Shown here one piece after another: positions 1 through 15,000 of a DNA stretch of 19,318 nt (the first letter of the stretch is position 1; every line of letters starts with the position of its first letter). This stretch comes from ZC4RG30 sp031424095 (GTDB lineage Bacteria > Pseudomonadota > Gammaproteobacteria > Steroidobacterales > Steroidobacteraceae), in contig JANPGU010000275.1 in the NCBI GenBank assembly GCA_031424095.1, positions 1-19,318 of the forward strand, given 5' to 3'. A model generated the notes under the pieces. It did not search any database, was not told the origin of the DNA, and worked only from the letters and a program-made list of their open reading frames with translations. Made by a program: the position numbers and the translations under genes.

Positions 1-3000
1 CACCTGCGGCAGCAAGGTCGCAAGTTCAGGATCATCCGCAGAGGCCGCGCCGATGTACTCGACGTCACCGTCAACCTCCCCGGGCTGCACAACGTCCTGA
101 ACTCCCTTGCCACCATTGCCGTTGCCACCGATCTCGGCATCGACGACGGCGCGATCCAGCGGGCGCTGTCCGGCTTCCAGGGCATCGACCGCCGCCTGCA
201 GGTGGTCGGTGAGTTGCGCCTGGCAGATGGCGAGATCGTGGTGGTGGATGACTACGGCCACCATCCAACGGAGATCGCTGCGACGCTTGACGCCCTGCGT
301 CAGGCATACAGCGGCCGTCGCATCGTGCTCGTGTTCCAGCCGCATCGCTTCTCGCGTACCCGTGACCTGATGGATGATTTCGCGCGCGTGCTGTCGCAGG
401 CCGACACGCTGTTCGTCACCGAGGTCTATGCCGCCGGCGAAGCGCATATCGAAGGCGCCGACGGCCGCGCCATCTGCCGTGCGGTGCGCGGTCGCGGCAA
501 GGTCGAGCCGGTGTTCGTGCCCAGCGTCGAAGAGATTCCCGCCGCGCTGAACGGTCTGCTGCGTGCCGGCGATGTGATCGCGATGATGGGTGCCGGCAGC
601 ATCAGTGCCGCTGCGCATGATCTCGCACCCCAGCTGGATGCGCTGCGTGTCGCCGGTGGTGCGGCATGAACTTCACGCTGCCGGCGGAATTTGCGGCACG
701 GGTGCGTTGCGGCGAACTGCTGTCGCGCCACACCTCCTGGCATGTCGGCGGACCGGCCGATATGTTCTTCATGCCGCGTGACCGGCAGGACCTGGTGGCC
801 TTCCTGAAGGTGCTGCCACCTGCGGTGCCGCTGCTGTGGCTGGGCCTCGGCAGCAATCTGCTGGTGCGCGACGGCGGGGTGCGCGGCGTTGTGATTGCGA
901 CGCGCGATGCACTGACCGCACTGGAGCGCCGTGGTGAGCGGGAGGTGTTTGCCGAGGCCGGCGTGCCCTGCGCGAAGCTGGCGCGCCAGTGCGCGCGCTG
1001 GGATCTGGGTCCGGCGGAATTCTTTACGGGCATTCCCGGCACCGTGGGTGGTGCACTGGCGATGAACGCCGGCGCATTCGCTGGTGAGACCTGGCGGCAG
1101 GTGCGCCACGTCGAGACCATCGATCGCAGCGGCGCGGTGCGGCAGCGTGCGGCGGGTGAATACCGCACCAGTTACCGGCACGTCGACGCACCCGCGAACG
1201 ACGAATGGTTCCTGGGCGCCGAGTTCCACTTCGAGACCGGCTCGTCGGAGGCGGATACGCGCGCGCTGCTTGACCGGCGCAAGCAGACGCAGCCGATCGG
1301 TGAATGGAGTTGCGGCTCGGTATTCACCAATCCCGCCGGCGATCACGCCGCGCGTCTGATCGAATCTGCGGGCCTGAAAGGTCTGCGCATTGGCGGCGCG
1401 GTGGTCTCCACCAAGCATGCCAATTTCATCCTGAATGAAGGCGCCGCCACGGCGCGCGATATCGAATCACTGATCGAACAGGTGCAGCGGGAAGTGGAGC
1501 GCCAGCATGGCCGGCGCCTTACTCCCGAGTGTCGCATTGTCGGAGAGGCCGCCTGATGAAGCTCTCATATGATCGCGCCCGCATGCGGCGCATTACCGGG
1601 GCCAGCGAGTTCGGCAAGGTAGCCGTGCTGTATGGCGGCGCTTCCACGGAGCGCGAGATTTCGCTGATATCCGGCGCGGCCGTGCTCGCCGCACTGAAGC
1701 GTCGTGGCATCGACGCCACCGGTGTCGATCCGCGGGATGAGTCGCTGTGGGATCTGCGCAAGCGCGGCTTCGATCGCGCCTGCATCGTGCTGCATGGACC
1801 GGGTGGTGAAGACGGCAGCGTGCAGGGCGCGTTGGAGTTACTTGGCCTTCCCTACACAGGTAGTGGAGTGCTGGGTTCCTCGCTTGGCATGGACAAGCTG
1901 CGCACCAAGCGCCTGGCTGCGGCGATGGGCGTGATGACGGCGGACTCTGCAGTACTGCGTACGGTGGGCGATTGTGTGCCAGCGCTGGAGCGTCTTGGTC
2001 TGCCGCTGATCGTGAAGCCTGCCACGCAGGGATCCAGTGTCGGCATGTCGAAGGTAACCACTGCGGCGGAAATGGAGCCGGCCTATCGCGCTGCTGCGGC
2101 CGTGGACGACGTGGTGTTTGCGGAGAAGTGGATCACCGGAGCCGAATACACCGTTGCCGTGCTCCACCGTCGCGTGCTGCCGGCAATCCGCATCGAGGCA
2201 GCCAACGCGTTCTACGACTACGAAGCCAAGTACAAGCGCAACGATACGAAGTATCACTGCCCGGCGGGACTCTCCGCGCAGGCCGAAGCCCACATGGCAA
2301 GCCTGGCGCTGGCTGCCTTCGACGCCGTTGGTGCGGAAGGCTGGGGCCGCGTCGACTTCATGGCGGATCACACCGGCCGCCCGCTGCTGCTCGAGATCAA
2401 TACCGTGCCCGGCATGACCGATCACAGCCTGGTGCCGATGGCGGCGCGTGCCGCCGGCATCGATTTCGACGAGCTGTGCTGGCAGGTGCTGGAAACCAGC
2501 TTCGTGCGGCAGTACAGCGGGAGCAGCGCCTAATGTTCTGGCGTCGCAATACCCGCGTCCGCAATCGCCGCAAGGAGTCGAAAGGCCTGTCGCTGCGGCT
2601 GCCTGCGATCAACTGGCGGCGGTGGACGCCCGCCGGAGCCGTGCTGCTGGCCGTTGTCGTCGTGGTGTTCGGCGTGCGCCTGGCGCTGGATCAGCCGGTC
2701 GAGCGCGTTGCGATCTCCGGCCGATTCCAGCGCGTGCTGCCACTCGATGTGGAAAAGGCTGTACGCGGTGCCGTGGGCAGACAGGGCATGGTGGGCGTGG
2801 ATCTGGCTGCCATCAGCCTCGCCGTTAAACAGATTCCCTGGGTCGATCGCGCCAGCGTCGCGCGCAGCTGGCCACGCGGCCTGCATGTACAGGTGATCGA
2901 GCAGACGCCGGTGGCACGCTGGGGTGAGTCGGGCCTGCTCAATACGCGTGGTGAAGTATTCGTGCACGACTCGCGCCACATCCCGGCCGAGCTGCCGGAA

Positions 3001-6000
3001 CTGATTGGTCCGCCAGGCTTCGAAGCGCAGATGACGCAGCGCTATCTCGCCGCGCAGCCGCGTCTGGTCGAAGCCGGCATGCGCCTGGCGCAGCTGCGCA
3101 TGGACGAGCGCGGCGCCTGGGAACTGGCGCTGGACAACGGCGTGCGCCTGCGGCTGGGCCGCATGCTGGTGGACGAAAGGTTCGACCGGTTCATGGTGGC
3201 TGCAGTGCGCATCGTGGCCAGCCGTGCCACCGAGATCGCGTATGTCGACATGCGGTACGCCAATGGCTTCGCCATCGGCTGGCGGGCGGGTGCAGGTGAG
3301 GTGAAACGTGGCTAGGCGCAATGACCGGTCGCTGATTGTCGGCCTCGATATCGGCACCTCCAAGGTGGTGGCGCTGGTGGGCGAGATCGGCCTGGACGGT
3401 TCCATTGAGGTGGTGGGTCTCGGCTCGCATCCGTCGCGTGGCCTGAAGAAGGGCGTGGTGGTGAACATCGAGTCCACCGTGCAGTCCATCCAGCGCGCCG
3501 TCGAGGAAGCCGAGCTCATGGCCGGCTGCGAGATACATTCGGTGTTCGCCGGTATCGCCGGCAGTCATGTGCGCAGCCTGAATTCGCATGGTGTGGTCGC
3601 GATCCGCGATCGCGAGGTAAGCGAAATTGACGTCACGCACGTTATCGACGCCGCCAAGGCAGTCGCTATCCCTGCCGACCAGCGCATCCTGCATGTGCTG
3701 CCGCAGGAATACATCATCGACGGCCAGGAGGGCATCCGCGATCCCATCGGCATGTCCGGCGTGCGGCTGGAGGCCAAGGTGCACATCGTCACCGGTGCCG
3801 ACAGCGCGGCGCAGAACATCATCAAGTGTGTGCAGCGCTGCGGCCTCACGGTCGAGGACGTGGTGCTCGAGCAGCTGGCGTCCAGTCACGCCTGCCTGAC
3901 CGACGACGAAAAAGAACTGGGCGTATGCCTGGTGGATATCGGCGGTGGCACCACCGACCTTGCGGTGTTCTCGCATGGCGCCATCCGTCACACGGCGGTG
4001 ATTCCGATCGCCGGTGATCAGGTCACCAACGATATCGCCGTGTCGATGCGCACGCCGACGCACTACGCCGAGGACATCAAGGTCCGTTACGCCTGCGCGC
4101 TGTCGCAACTGGCCAACGCGGATGAAAGCATCGAAGTGCCGAGCGTCGGCGATCGTCCGGCGCGCCGTCTCGCACGCCAGACGCTGGCAGAAGTGGTCGA
4201 GCCGCGCTACGAAGAGCTGTTCGGCCTGATCCGCGATGAACTGCGCCGCAGTGGCTTCGAGGAAGTGATCGCCGCCGGCATCGTGCTCACCGGCGGCAGT
4301 GCGCGCATGGAAGGCGCGATCGATCTGGCCGAAGAGATCTTCCACATGCCGGTGCGGCTGGGATTGCCGCAGCAGCAGGTCAAGGGACTGGCCGAAGTGG
4401 TGCAGAACCCGATCTATTCAACCGCGGTGGGGCTGCTGCTCCACGCGCGCGAAAACACGCAGGGTGCGGCGCGGGGGCGTGCCCTGTCCAACAACGTGCA
4501 GGGAATTTTCGACCGCATGCAGTCTTGGTTTAAAGGCAATTTCTGATTTTCCGATTTCCGTTTTCGTTTTCAAAGTGAGGAGCTGACAGCCATGTTTGAA
4601 GTAATGGACGCATACAGCCAGAACGCTGTAATCAAGGTCATCGGAGTGGGCGGCGGCGGCGGCAACGCAGTCACGCACATGGTGACTTCGGGTATCGAGG
4701 GCGTGGAGTTCATGTGCATCAACACCGATGCGCAGGCGCTCAAGCACTCGAAGGTCAAGACTTCGCTGCAGATCGGCAGCGACATCACCAAGGGCCTGGG
4801 CGCAGGCGCCAATCCGGATGTAGGCCGTGCGGCCGCCCTGGAAGATCGTGAACGCCTGATCTCGATGATCGATGGCGCCGACATGCTGTTCATCACCGCC
4901 GGCATGGGTGGCGGCACTGGCACTGGCGCAGCACCCGTTGTTGCGCAGCTGGCCAAGGAGCTGGGCATCCTGACGGTCGCCGTCGTGACGCGGCCGTTCG
5001 AAATGGAAGGTGGCAAGCGTTCGCGTGCTGCCGACAATGGCATCGCCGAACTGTCGAAATATGTCGACTCGCTGATCACCATCCCGAACCAGAAGCTGCT
5101 GACGGTGCTGGGTGCCTCCACCACATTGCTCGATGCGTTCAAGTCGGCCAACCAGGTGCTGCAGGGCGCTGTGCAGGGCATCGCCGAGCTGATCACCCGT
5201 CCGGGCCTGATCAACGTCGACTTTGCCGATGTGCGCACGGTGATGTCCGAAACCGGCATGGCGATGATGGGCAGTGGCAGCGCGCGCGGCGAAGGCCGTG
5301 CCCGTGCCGCTGCTGAATCCGCGGTGTCGTCACCACTGCTCGAGCACGTGGATCTGGCCGATGCGCATGGCATCCTGGTCAACGTCACCGCCGGCATGGA
5401 CATGTCCATCGGCGAGTTCCAGGAAGTCGGTTCCATCGTCAAGGAATTCGCGTCCGACGAAGCCACCGTGGTGGTGGGCACGGTGATCGATCCGGAGATG
5501 AAGGATGAGTTGCGCGTCACCGTGGTGGCCACTGGCCTGAACCGCACTGCCCAGCCCAGCCGTGGTCGGGAAGGCTTTGCATACCGTGAACCTGCGCGCG
5601 AGGCCGTAAATTCACGCGACAGCGGTGGCGCCCGTGCAGTCCGTCGTCCTGCTCCTGCCCTGGCCCCGGTTGCCACCGACTACGCGGACCTCGACAAGCC
5701 GGCTGTGCAGCGCTTTGCACGCGCAGTGGGCGATGGCGTGCGGCATGCACCGGTGGATGAGGAATTGCTGGACATCCCGGCGTTCCTGCGTCGCCAGGCG
5801 GACTGAAGGAAATCCAGCTGGCCGTGGCAGTAATGCTGTCTATGGCCGCGGCCGGCTGATTCGAAGCGCTTTGCGTTGTGCTACGGTAGCCGCACTCACC
5901 GGCTACCGTAGTTTTTGCCTTGCTGCAGATGTTTGGTCAACGCACACTCAGAAACAGCATCAGTGCGGCAGGCGTGGGTCTGCACAGCGGCTCGCAGATC

Positions 6001-9000
6001 ACGATGACCGTGCATCCTGCGCCAGCGAATTCCGGCATCGTCTTTCGGCGCACCGACTTGGCCGGCTCCATCGGCATTTCTGCCCTTGCCACGAATGTGG
6101 GAGACACCCGCATGGGCACCGTACTGCGGCGGGGCGAGATGCGCGTTTCCACCATTGAACATCTGATGTCCGCGTTCGCCGGGCTTGGCATCGACAATGC
6201 CGTGGTCGATCTCAGCGCAGCCGAAGTGCCCATCATGGATGGCAGCGCGGGCCCCTTCGTGTTCCTGCTGCAGTCGGCGGGAATAGAAGAGCAGGCTGAA
6301 CCCAAACGCTTCGCCCGGATTTTGAAGCGCGTCGAAGTGCGCGACGGCGACAAATGGGCGCGCTTCGATCCGCATCCCGGTTTTCGCGTCAATTTCGAGA
6401 TCGAATTCGACCACCCGCTGTTCAAGCGCAACCTTTCCAGCGCCTCGATGGACTTCTCGTCCACGCTGTATATGAAGGAAGTGGCGCGCGCCCGCACTTT
6501 CGGTTTCATGCGCGACCTCGAGACGTTGCGCACCCACAATCTCGCGCTGGGTGGCACGCTCGACAATGCCATCGTGCTCGACGATTCAAAGATGCTGAAT
6601 GAAGACGGCCTGCGTTACCAGGACGAGTTCGTCAGACACAAGATCCTCGATGCCATCGGCGACCTGTATCTGCTGGGGCACAGCATCATCGGGGAGTTCA
6701 GCGGCTTCAAGTCCGGGCACGGGCTCAACAACAAGCTGCTGCGTGAGCTGCTTGCACAGCCGGATGCCTGGGAGATCGCGGAGTTTGCTTCTCCGGCCGA
6801 TGTGCCCATCGACTACGGGGACATCCGCGAGCCACGGAACGATGCAGAGGATGATGAAGACGAAGAGGACCCGTACTAGGTCCTCTTCACAGCCGGCCTA
6901 CTTGCAGGAATACGTGCCGTCCGCCGCGCCCGTGGGCAACTTCGGATAGGCGCAGACATTCCACGCCAGCGTGGATCCCGCCTTGGTCGCCGGCAGTTCC
7001 TGCGGAGCCTGGTTTTTCTCCACCCAGTTGTCCAGTGCGGTCAGCCAGTCGATGCGGTCAGGGCCCGTGCCACCGCCGCAATGTGCGACTCCGGGCGCGA
7101 GGAAGAGGCGCGTCGTGGCGCTTGCACCCGGTGTCGCCTTGAGCGCGGCCTCGTAGTATTCGACCGTGCCGCGCGCGCTCGGACCCGGATCACTGAAGCC
7201 ATGCCAGAGGATGAGCTTGCCGCCCTTGCGCACGAACGGCGCAATGTTCGCGTCCTTCGCTTCATACACACCGGCCAGCCAGCTGCAGCGCACCTTGCCG
7301 ACCGACTCTGCGTTGAAGCTGTTCATGTCGAAGGCGGGGTCGCCGAGCAACGGTCCGCGCAGCGCATGCATGCCACCGCTGTTGCCGCCCGGATCACCGG
7401 CGGAAGTCGCCGGAATGAATCGCGACCAGCCTGTCTCGCCGCCCGCGTCGAGCGGATAGGCGGCAACGGCGCCGCTGGCCATCTTCACCCCGGCATAGGC
7501 CTTGCGCAGTGCATCGATCTGCGCCGGAACCAGGCAGCTGTCCGTTGCCTGCCCACTGGCACAGGCCAGCGTCGCCGGATTGAAGTTGCAGGCGCGCGGG
7601 TCCCGCACCACACCATCGGCCTTGCCGTCCGTCGCATCGCAGGCCGCCAGCACGGCTTTGTTCACCAGCGCCAGGTGCTGCGGTTGCATACGCGCACCAG
7701 GCGCCAGGAATGCCAGTGAGCGCAGCTGCGCGCTGGTCTGGGTCTGCAGCGTATAAACCGGCGCACCGGCAATCACGCCGTCGAAATCGTCCGGATAACG
7801 CTGCACTTCCATCAGGCCCATGCGGCCACCGGTGGAACAGCCCTGGTAATACGCGCGACTGGGTGTGGCGCCGTAGAAAGTCTTCACTACTTCCTTGCCG
7901 CGCACGGTCATCAGGTGAATGGCCCGATGCGAGAAATCCTCGAGCGCAGGCCGGTTGGCGCTGCCATCGGATTTGATGGCCCACGGCGATGCATCGAAAC
8001 CTGCGCCGGTGGTGTGTCCGGCATCGGTCTGCAGCGTGGCATAGCCGCGACCCAGGCCTTCGCTTGCAGTCTGCAACGTGATGTTGCCCATCCAGCCGCC
8101 GCCGCCCAGTGCCAGCACCTTGCGGTTCCAGTTTTCCGGCAGGCGATACACGACGCCGATTTCCGATCCGGGCACTGGACGGATTATTCCCTGCACTTCG
8201 CAGTAGGCGGGCAAGCCATTGGCAGCGGGGACCACTGCGGCGCTTTTCACCTGCGTCTGCGCAAACACAGCGCTGGCCAGCGCGCTGCAGGCCGCGGCAG
8301 TGTTGTGAGCCGTTGGTGCCTGCGACTGCGCGGCACCCGCGGTTGCAGTCATCGCAGCCAGCACCGATCCACACAGAAGGATGCGCTTCATGTCAGAACC
8401 CCCAATCGATTTGGTTTTTTAAATCAGGCGCGAGCAGCTTACCTGCGATAGCCCTCGCGCGGCATCACGCGTACCACCTGGCGTCGGCCAGCGGCGATCT
8501 CGGCCAGGTCGTTCACCGCCAGCTTGAGCCTTCCTGCCCAGACTGCGGAGTCCGTGAAAAGGACCAGTTCGCCAGGCTTTTCCAGGACCTCTATAAGGTG
8601 TGTGCGCTGCTCCGCCGGCAAGCGGGCGCGCAGCCGTTCGATAAGTGAAATCGCCGCCGCAGCCGTGTCCAGCGAGGGCATGGCGCCGCCGGACTTTTGG
8701 CTGATGCGACGCAACAATGACGCCGCACTCTGAACTGTGCGGTCGGCGCGGCGCGACGGGTTGTGCCGGGTAGGCTTCTTGGGCATAGTCGGTCGGACTT
8801 CTCCTACGTCCAGACTAAATGAACCTGATATTTTTCTCCCGCCGCCTGGGGCAGGCCCGACACCTGCACCTCACGCATCCGGTAACGCTGGCCATCGCCG
8901 GCGTGCTGGGTCTGGCGCTGCTGGCGGGCACCTTCGGGCTGGGCATGCGGCTGGGCGCGGCTGGCCTGAGCAGCCGGTCGCAGCTGAAGGAGATCGGCAG

Positions 9001-12000
9001 CCTGCGCCAGCAGGTGCAGGACCGGGTCGACGCCATGTCCATCCGTGTCGGCGAACTCAATGCTCATGTCATCCGCCTCGATGCGCTGGGCAAACGTCTG
9101 ACGCAGATGGCCAACATCAACAGCGGCGAGCTCAATTTCGATGCCACGCCCGGCGTCGGTGGTCCGGAGGAAGAGGGCAGCGGCATCAGCGCCCAGATCC
9201 CCGACCTCACGCTGCTGCTCGACAACATGCAGCACAAGCTCGAAAACCGCGATGCACAGCTGCTGGCGCTGGAAAACGTGATTCTTTCGCGCAGCCTCAC
9301 CGAGGCCATCCGACCCGAAGGCCGGCCGGTGCTGCAGGGCTATATTTCCTCGTATTACGGCGGTCGCCAGGATCCTTTCGACGGCAGCGAGACGGTGCAC
9401 ATGGGCATCGACTTCGCCGGCGCCATGGGTTCGCAGGTGATGGCCGTGGCCACCGGTGTCGTGACGCGGGCGGAAGTCGCCAGCGGTTATGGCAACCTGG
9501 TCGAGATCAATCACGGCAATGGATTCGTAACGCGTTATGGCCATAACCAGCGCCTGCTGGTCAATGTGGGCGACACCGTCACCCGCGGCCAGGCCATCGC
9601 GCTGATGGGTTCCACCGGGCGTTCCACCGGTCCCCATGTGCATTTCGAAGTGCTGCGCAATGGCGCGCATCTGAATCCGCTGGCGTTCATCGATCCCTGA
9701 AGGGCCGCGCGGTCGCATAGAGCTCCTTCCGGCGTCACTTCTGCACGCTGGCAAGCCGCCTGCGGGCATCTATCGTAAAATGACCTGTTAATCGTCCGGG
9801 GGGCTTGAATGCGAGCCTTCCCGCCGCAATTTCGTCTGTAGATTTTTCGCTTACTCCGAGGTTCAAGGGCCTGTGCTCCAGTTTCTGACGCGTGTATTCG
9901 GCAGCCGCAATGAACGTACCGTTCGCGGCTATAGGGCTCTGGCGGCGCAGGCCGGGAAGTTCGAGACGGCGCTGCAGGCCCTGTCCGATGAGGCGCTTGG
10001 TGCCAAGACCGTGGAGTTCCGCGAGCGGCTGAAAGGTGGTGCCACCCTCGATTCGCTGCTGCCGGAGGCCTTTGCGGTGGTGCGCGAGGCGGCCCTGCGT
10101 ACTCTGAAGATGCGGCATTTCGATGTGCAGCTCATCGGTGGCATGACGCTCAACGAAGGGCGCATCGCCGAGATGCGTACCGGCGAGGGCAAGACGCTGG
10201 TGGCCACGCTGCCGGCCTATCTGAATGCGCTGCCCGCCGATGGCGTGCATGTCGTCACCGTGAATGAATACCTCGCGCAGCGCGACGCGGACTGGATGGC
10301 GCCCGTGTTCCGCTTCCTGGGACTCACGATCGGCGTGATCCGCAACTCACAGGGGTCAGAAGAGAAGCGCGCGGCCTACGCCTGCGACATCACCTACGGC
10401 ACCAACAACGAATTCGGTTTCGATTATCTGCGCGACAACCTGGCTTACCGGCTGGAAGACCGTGTGCAGCGCGGTCTTTCCTTTGCCATCGTCGACGAGG
10501 TGGATTCCATCCTCATCGACGAAGCGCGCACGCCGCTGATCATTTCGGGTCCGGCTGACGAGAGCACCGAGCTGTATCTGTCGATCAACAAGCTGGTGCC
10601 GCAGCTGATCCGGCAGAAGGAAGAAGACGGCCCGGGCGATTATTCCGTGGACGAGAAGGCCAAGCAGGTGCACATCACCGAAGCCGGCCATGAGCGCGTC
10701 GAGCAGTTGATGTCCGAGCACGGCCTGCTGCGCGAAGGCGAAAGCCTGTACGACGCGGCCAACATCCGCCTGATGCATCACCTCAATGCCGCGCTGCGCG
10801 CGCATGCCATCTACAAGCGCGATGTGGAATACATCGTGCGCAGTGGCGAAGTGATCATCGTCGATGAGTTCACCGGCCGCACGATGCCGGGCCGCCGCTG
10901 GTCCGAAGGCCTGCACCAGGCCGTCGAGGCCAAGGAAGGCGTGCGGGTGCGCGAGGAAAACCAGACGGTCGCCTCGATCACCTTCCAGAACTACTTCCGC
11001 CTCTACAAGAAGCTGTCGGGCATGACAGGTACTGCGGATACGGAGGCTCCTGAGTTCCTGCAGATTTATGGACTTGAAGTCGTGGTCATCCCTACGCATC
11101 GCCCGATGGTGCGCAAGGACATGGCCGATCTGGTGCACCTGACGCAGGCGGACAAGTACAAGGCCATCACCGAGGACCTGCGCGACTGCGCCACGCGGCG
11201 GCAGCCGGTGCTGGTCGGCACCACCTCGATCGAAAGCTCCGAGCTGCTGGCGAAGATGCTGACCGAAGAAGGCGTGGCGCACGAAGTGCTCAACGCGAAA
11301 CAGCATGAGCGCGAGGCGCATATCGTCTCGCAGGCCGGTCGTCCGGCGGCGGTGACCATCGCCACCAACATGGCCGGTCGCGGCACCGACATCCAGCTCG
11401 GCGGCAATTTCGACGCGGAAATCGCCGATCTGGAAGCCAATGGCGAGGTGGTGGACGAGGCTCGTCGCGCCGAGCTGCGCGCCGCCTGGCAGCAGCGCCA
11501 TGATGAAGTGCTGGCCTCTGGCGGCCTGCATATCGTGGGCACCGAGCGGCACGAGTCACGCCGCATCGACAACCAGCTGCGCGGCCGTTCCGGTCGCCAG
11601 GGCGATCCGGGTTCATCGCGCTTCTATCTGTCGATGGAAGACACGCTGATGCGCATCTTCGGCGATCCCAACCGCACCAAGCGCCTGCTGCAGTTTGCCG
11701 GCATGAAGGAAGGCGAGGTCATCGAGTCCAGCATGCTGACACGCCAGATCGAGAAGGCGCAGCGCAAGGTGGAAGCGCACAACTTCGACATCCGCAAGCA
11801 GCTGCTGATGTTCGACGACGTGGCGAATGACCAGCGCAAGGTGGTGTATCAGCAGCGCACCGGCCTGCTTGGCGCCACTGATCTTTCCGAGGCCGTGGCG
11901 GGCATGCGCGAAGATGCGGTGAATGCATTGATCGAGCAGTTCGTGCCGCACCAGACGGCGCCGGCGGACTGGGATCTGGAAAGCCTTACCACCGCCCTGC

Positions 12001-15000
12001 AGCGCGACTTCAATACCTACATTGATGCCAAGGCCTGGGTCAGCGAAAGCCCGGAACTGGAAGATTCCGTGTTCCGCACGCGCACCATCGCCGCGGTGCA
12101 TGAGCAGTATGAGCAGAAGGTGGCGCGCATCGGAGCGCCGCTGATGCGGCAGATCGAGCGCGAGGTGGTGCTGCGCAATCTGGATTCACACTGGCGCGAG
12201 CATCTGGCCGCGATGGACTATCTGCGCCAGGGCATCCATCTGCGCGGCTATGCGCAGAAGGACTATCGCTACGAGTTCAAGCGCGAGGCCTTCGAGCTGT
12301 TCAGCAGCATGCTGGACCGCGTGAAGCACGAGGCGGCCTCGGTGCTCACGCGCATCGAAGTGCGCGACGAGGCGCAGGTGGAACGCGAGGAGGCCGAGCA
12401 GCGCGAGCGCATGATGCAGGCGCTGCAGGCGCAGCATGCCGAGGCACAGTCCGTGTTCCAGGCTGCGGAAGAGCCCGCGGCTGGCCTGCCGTCACTGCCA
12501 CCGCCGGATGATTCGCAGGAGCCATTCGTGCGCGGTGAACGCAAGGTGGGACGCAACGAGCCTTGCCCCTGTGGCTCGGGCCGCATGTACAAGCAGTGTC
12601 ACGGACTGCTGTCCGCGTAGTTGCCGCAGCGCTGACCCGGCGTGTCGCGGACGGGTCGGTGGAAGTCCTGATTGCACAGCGACCGCCTGGCAGCTGGCAG
12701 GCGGGAAGATGGGAGTTCCCGGGCGGCAAGGTGGAGCCCGGCGAGTCCACCGAGGCCGCCGTGCGGCGCGAGCTGCAGGAAGAGCTCGGGATAACCGTAC
12801 TTTCAGCGGCGCCCGTCGATGTTTTCCAGCACAGCTATCCGGACCGCAGTGTCGAAATCGCCCTGTGGGTGGTATCGGGTTTTGCCGGTGAACCGCAGGG
12901 TCTGGATGGCCAGGCGCTGCGCTGGGTCCGGCCCGAACTGCTCGCCGAATGCGATCTGCTGGAAGCCGATCTGCCGATGCTTGCTCCCCTGCTCAGCACC
13001 CTGGAATGATGGTTAAACTAGCGCCATGAGTACCGAACCCCAACTGCCCGATATCCGTTTCGACCTCGCCAACCTGTATCAGGAAGAGGTTTTCACCGAC
13101 CGTGCTGCCGGCACCATCCGCCGCCTGAAGCCGATACTTCCGAACGGCGATGCCGATCCTTCGCGGCCCGTGCTGTACAGCGGTCAGACGCAGCTGCTGA
13201 CGCCGGGTGGCGTGCTGCCCCTGGGCTTCGAGATGGAAGCTGCGAGTCTGGAAGACGCCATTGCCCAGTTCCCGGCCGCCGTGCATGAAGCGCTGAACCA
13301 GGCGATTGAAGAGGCGCAGCAAATGCGCCGTGAACAATCGTCGCGCATCGTGGTGCCCGAAGTGGGCGGCGGTGGCATGGGCGGCGGCGGTCGCATCAAG
13401 CTTTAGCGAGCCGACTCAATAATCGGGCGGTTCCCGGTGGTCGTCGCCTGCGGTGTCGGCGGGCTCGCCGGGCAGCGCGCGGTCTTCGGCGAACCACGCG
13501 CCCAGATCGACCATCTTGCAGCGCTCGCTGCAGAAGGGTCGCCAGGGGAAGTCATCGCTCCACGTCACCTCACGCTGGCAGGTGGGGCAGCGGACGCGTG
13601 GTGCCGCCATGGTGTCAGCAGGTGACCAGCTGGAAGGGGATGTCGCCCTCGGCCTGCGAAGGCCGTGACGCGAGGCCGTTCCAGCGCAGGAAGCGCACGC
13701 TGCAGCGATGATGGCTGCCGCTTATTTCGGGATAGATGCCGAGGTCCGCAGGCAGGCAGATGCGCAGCAGTTGCAGCGGCGTGTCGCGTTCGAAGTTGAT
13801 GGCGAAGGTGCCACCCACACCCACTTCCTTGCGGCTGCGGCCGTTCTGCCGTGTGAGCCACAGCACCTCGGCGACGGCATCGCACAGTGGGCGCAGCAGC
13901 GCCAGCCACTCGTTGAAAGCCTGGGTGCGGCTGCCGGCATCCTGGTTCAGCCAGAAGAAGAAATCGGGCAGATCGAATTCGCAGGTGCCGCCGGGAATGG
14001 CGCTGCGATGCTTGATCGAGGCCAGGAACTCGGAATCGCGCAGCGGCTGCAGGTAGGCGCCGCCCGCAGCCGACAGCGCCGAGCGCAGCCGCGAAAGGTT
14101 GTTGATCAGCGCGCGCAGGCGGCCACCATCCACGCCGGATTTGTTCTCGAATTCGGCCAGCTGGGTGAGGTGGCGCTCGATTTCCTTCAGCACTTCCGAG
14201 CGCACGTCGCTGCGGGTGGTAATGGCGAGGATGTCGATCAGGCTGCCCACCGCGGCCCGGCTGCCCCATTGGCTGGCCTTCTCGTTGTGGTACAGCGCCT
14301 GGTTGTACAGGTAGTCCAGGCGCAGGAAGGTGCGCATCCGCTCGTTGAGCGGCTGCTCGAATATCAGCGGCGCGCCGGCCGCGGCAGCGGCTTCGGAGCG
14401 TTCGGCCACGGCCGTTTCCTGGGTCATCAGGATATTGTGCATAAACCTGACGCCAAGCGTAAGCCTGATGTCTGTCGTTTCAGGGCGACGCGAGCGCGCG
14501 ATAGCGCTGGTGCAATGCCTCGACCTGGGTTGCGAGCGCGGCAATATCGCCGCTGTTCTCGATGATGTCGTCTGCGATGGATCGGCGCTCGGCCCGGCTG
14601 GCCTGCGCCGCAAGCATGTTTCTGGCCGTGATTTCGTCGCTGCCATCGCGCTGGATGAGTCGCCGCAGCTGCAGGTCCGGGTCGGTATCCACCACCAGCA
14701 CACGGTCGTAATTGCGCTGCGTTCCGGTCTCCAGCAGCAGCGGCACGACAATGAGCTGGTAAGGACCGCCCAGCGCGGCGCAGCGGCGGGCCACCTCGGC
14801 ACGAATGGCAGGATGCGTGATCGATTCAAGGTCGGCGCGCGCGCCGGGGTCGGCAAAAACGAGGTTGCGCAGGCGGGCGCGGTCCAGCGTTGCCTGCGGT
14901 GTGAGTACAGCGCGTCCGAAGCGGGCCACGATCTGGTCGAGCACGACGGCAGGCGGGACGACGATGTCGCGGGCGATCTGGTCGGTGTCGATGAGCTTTG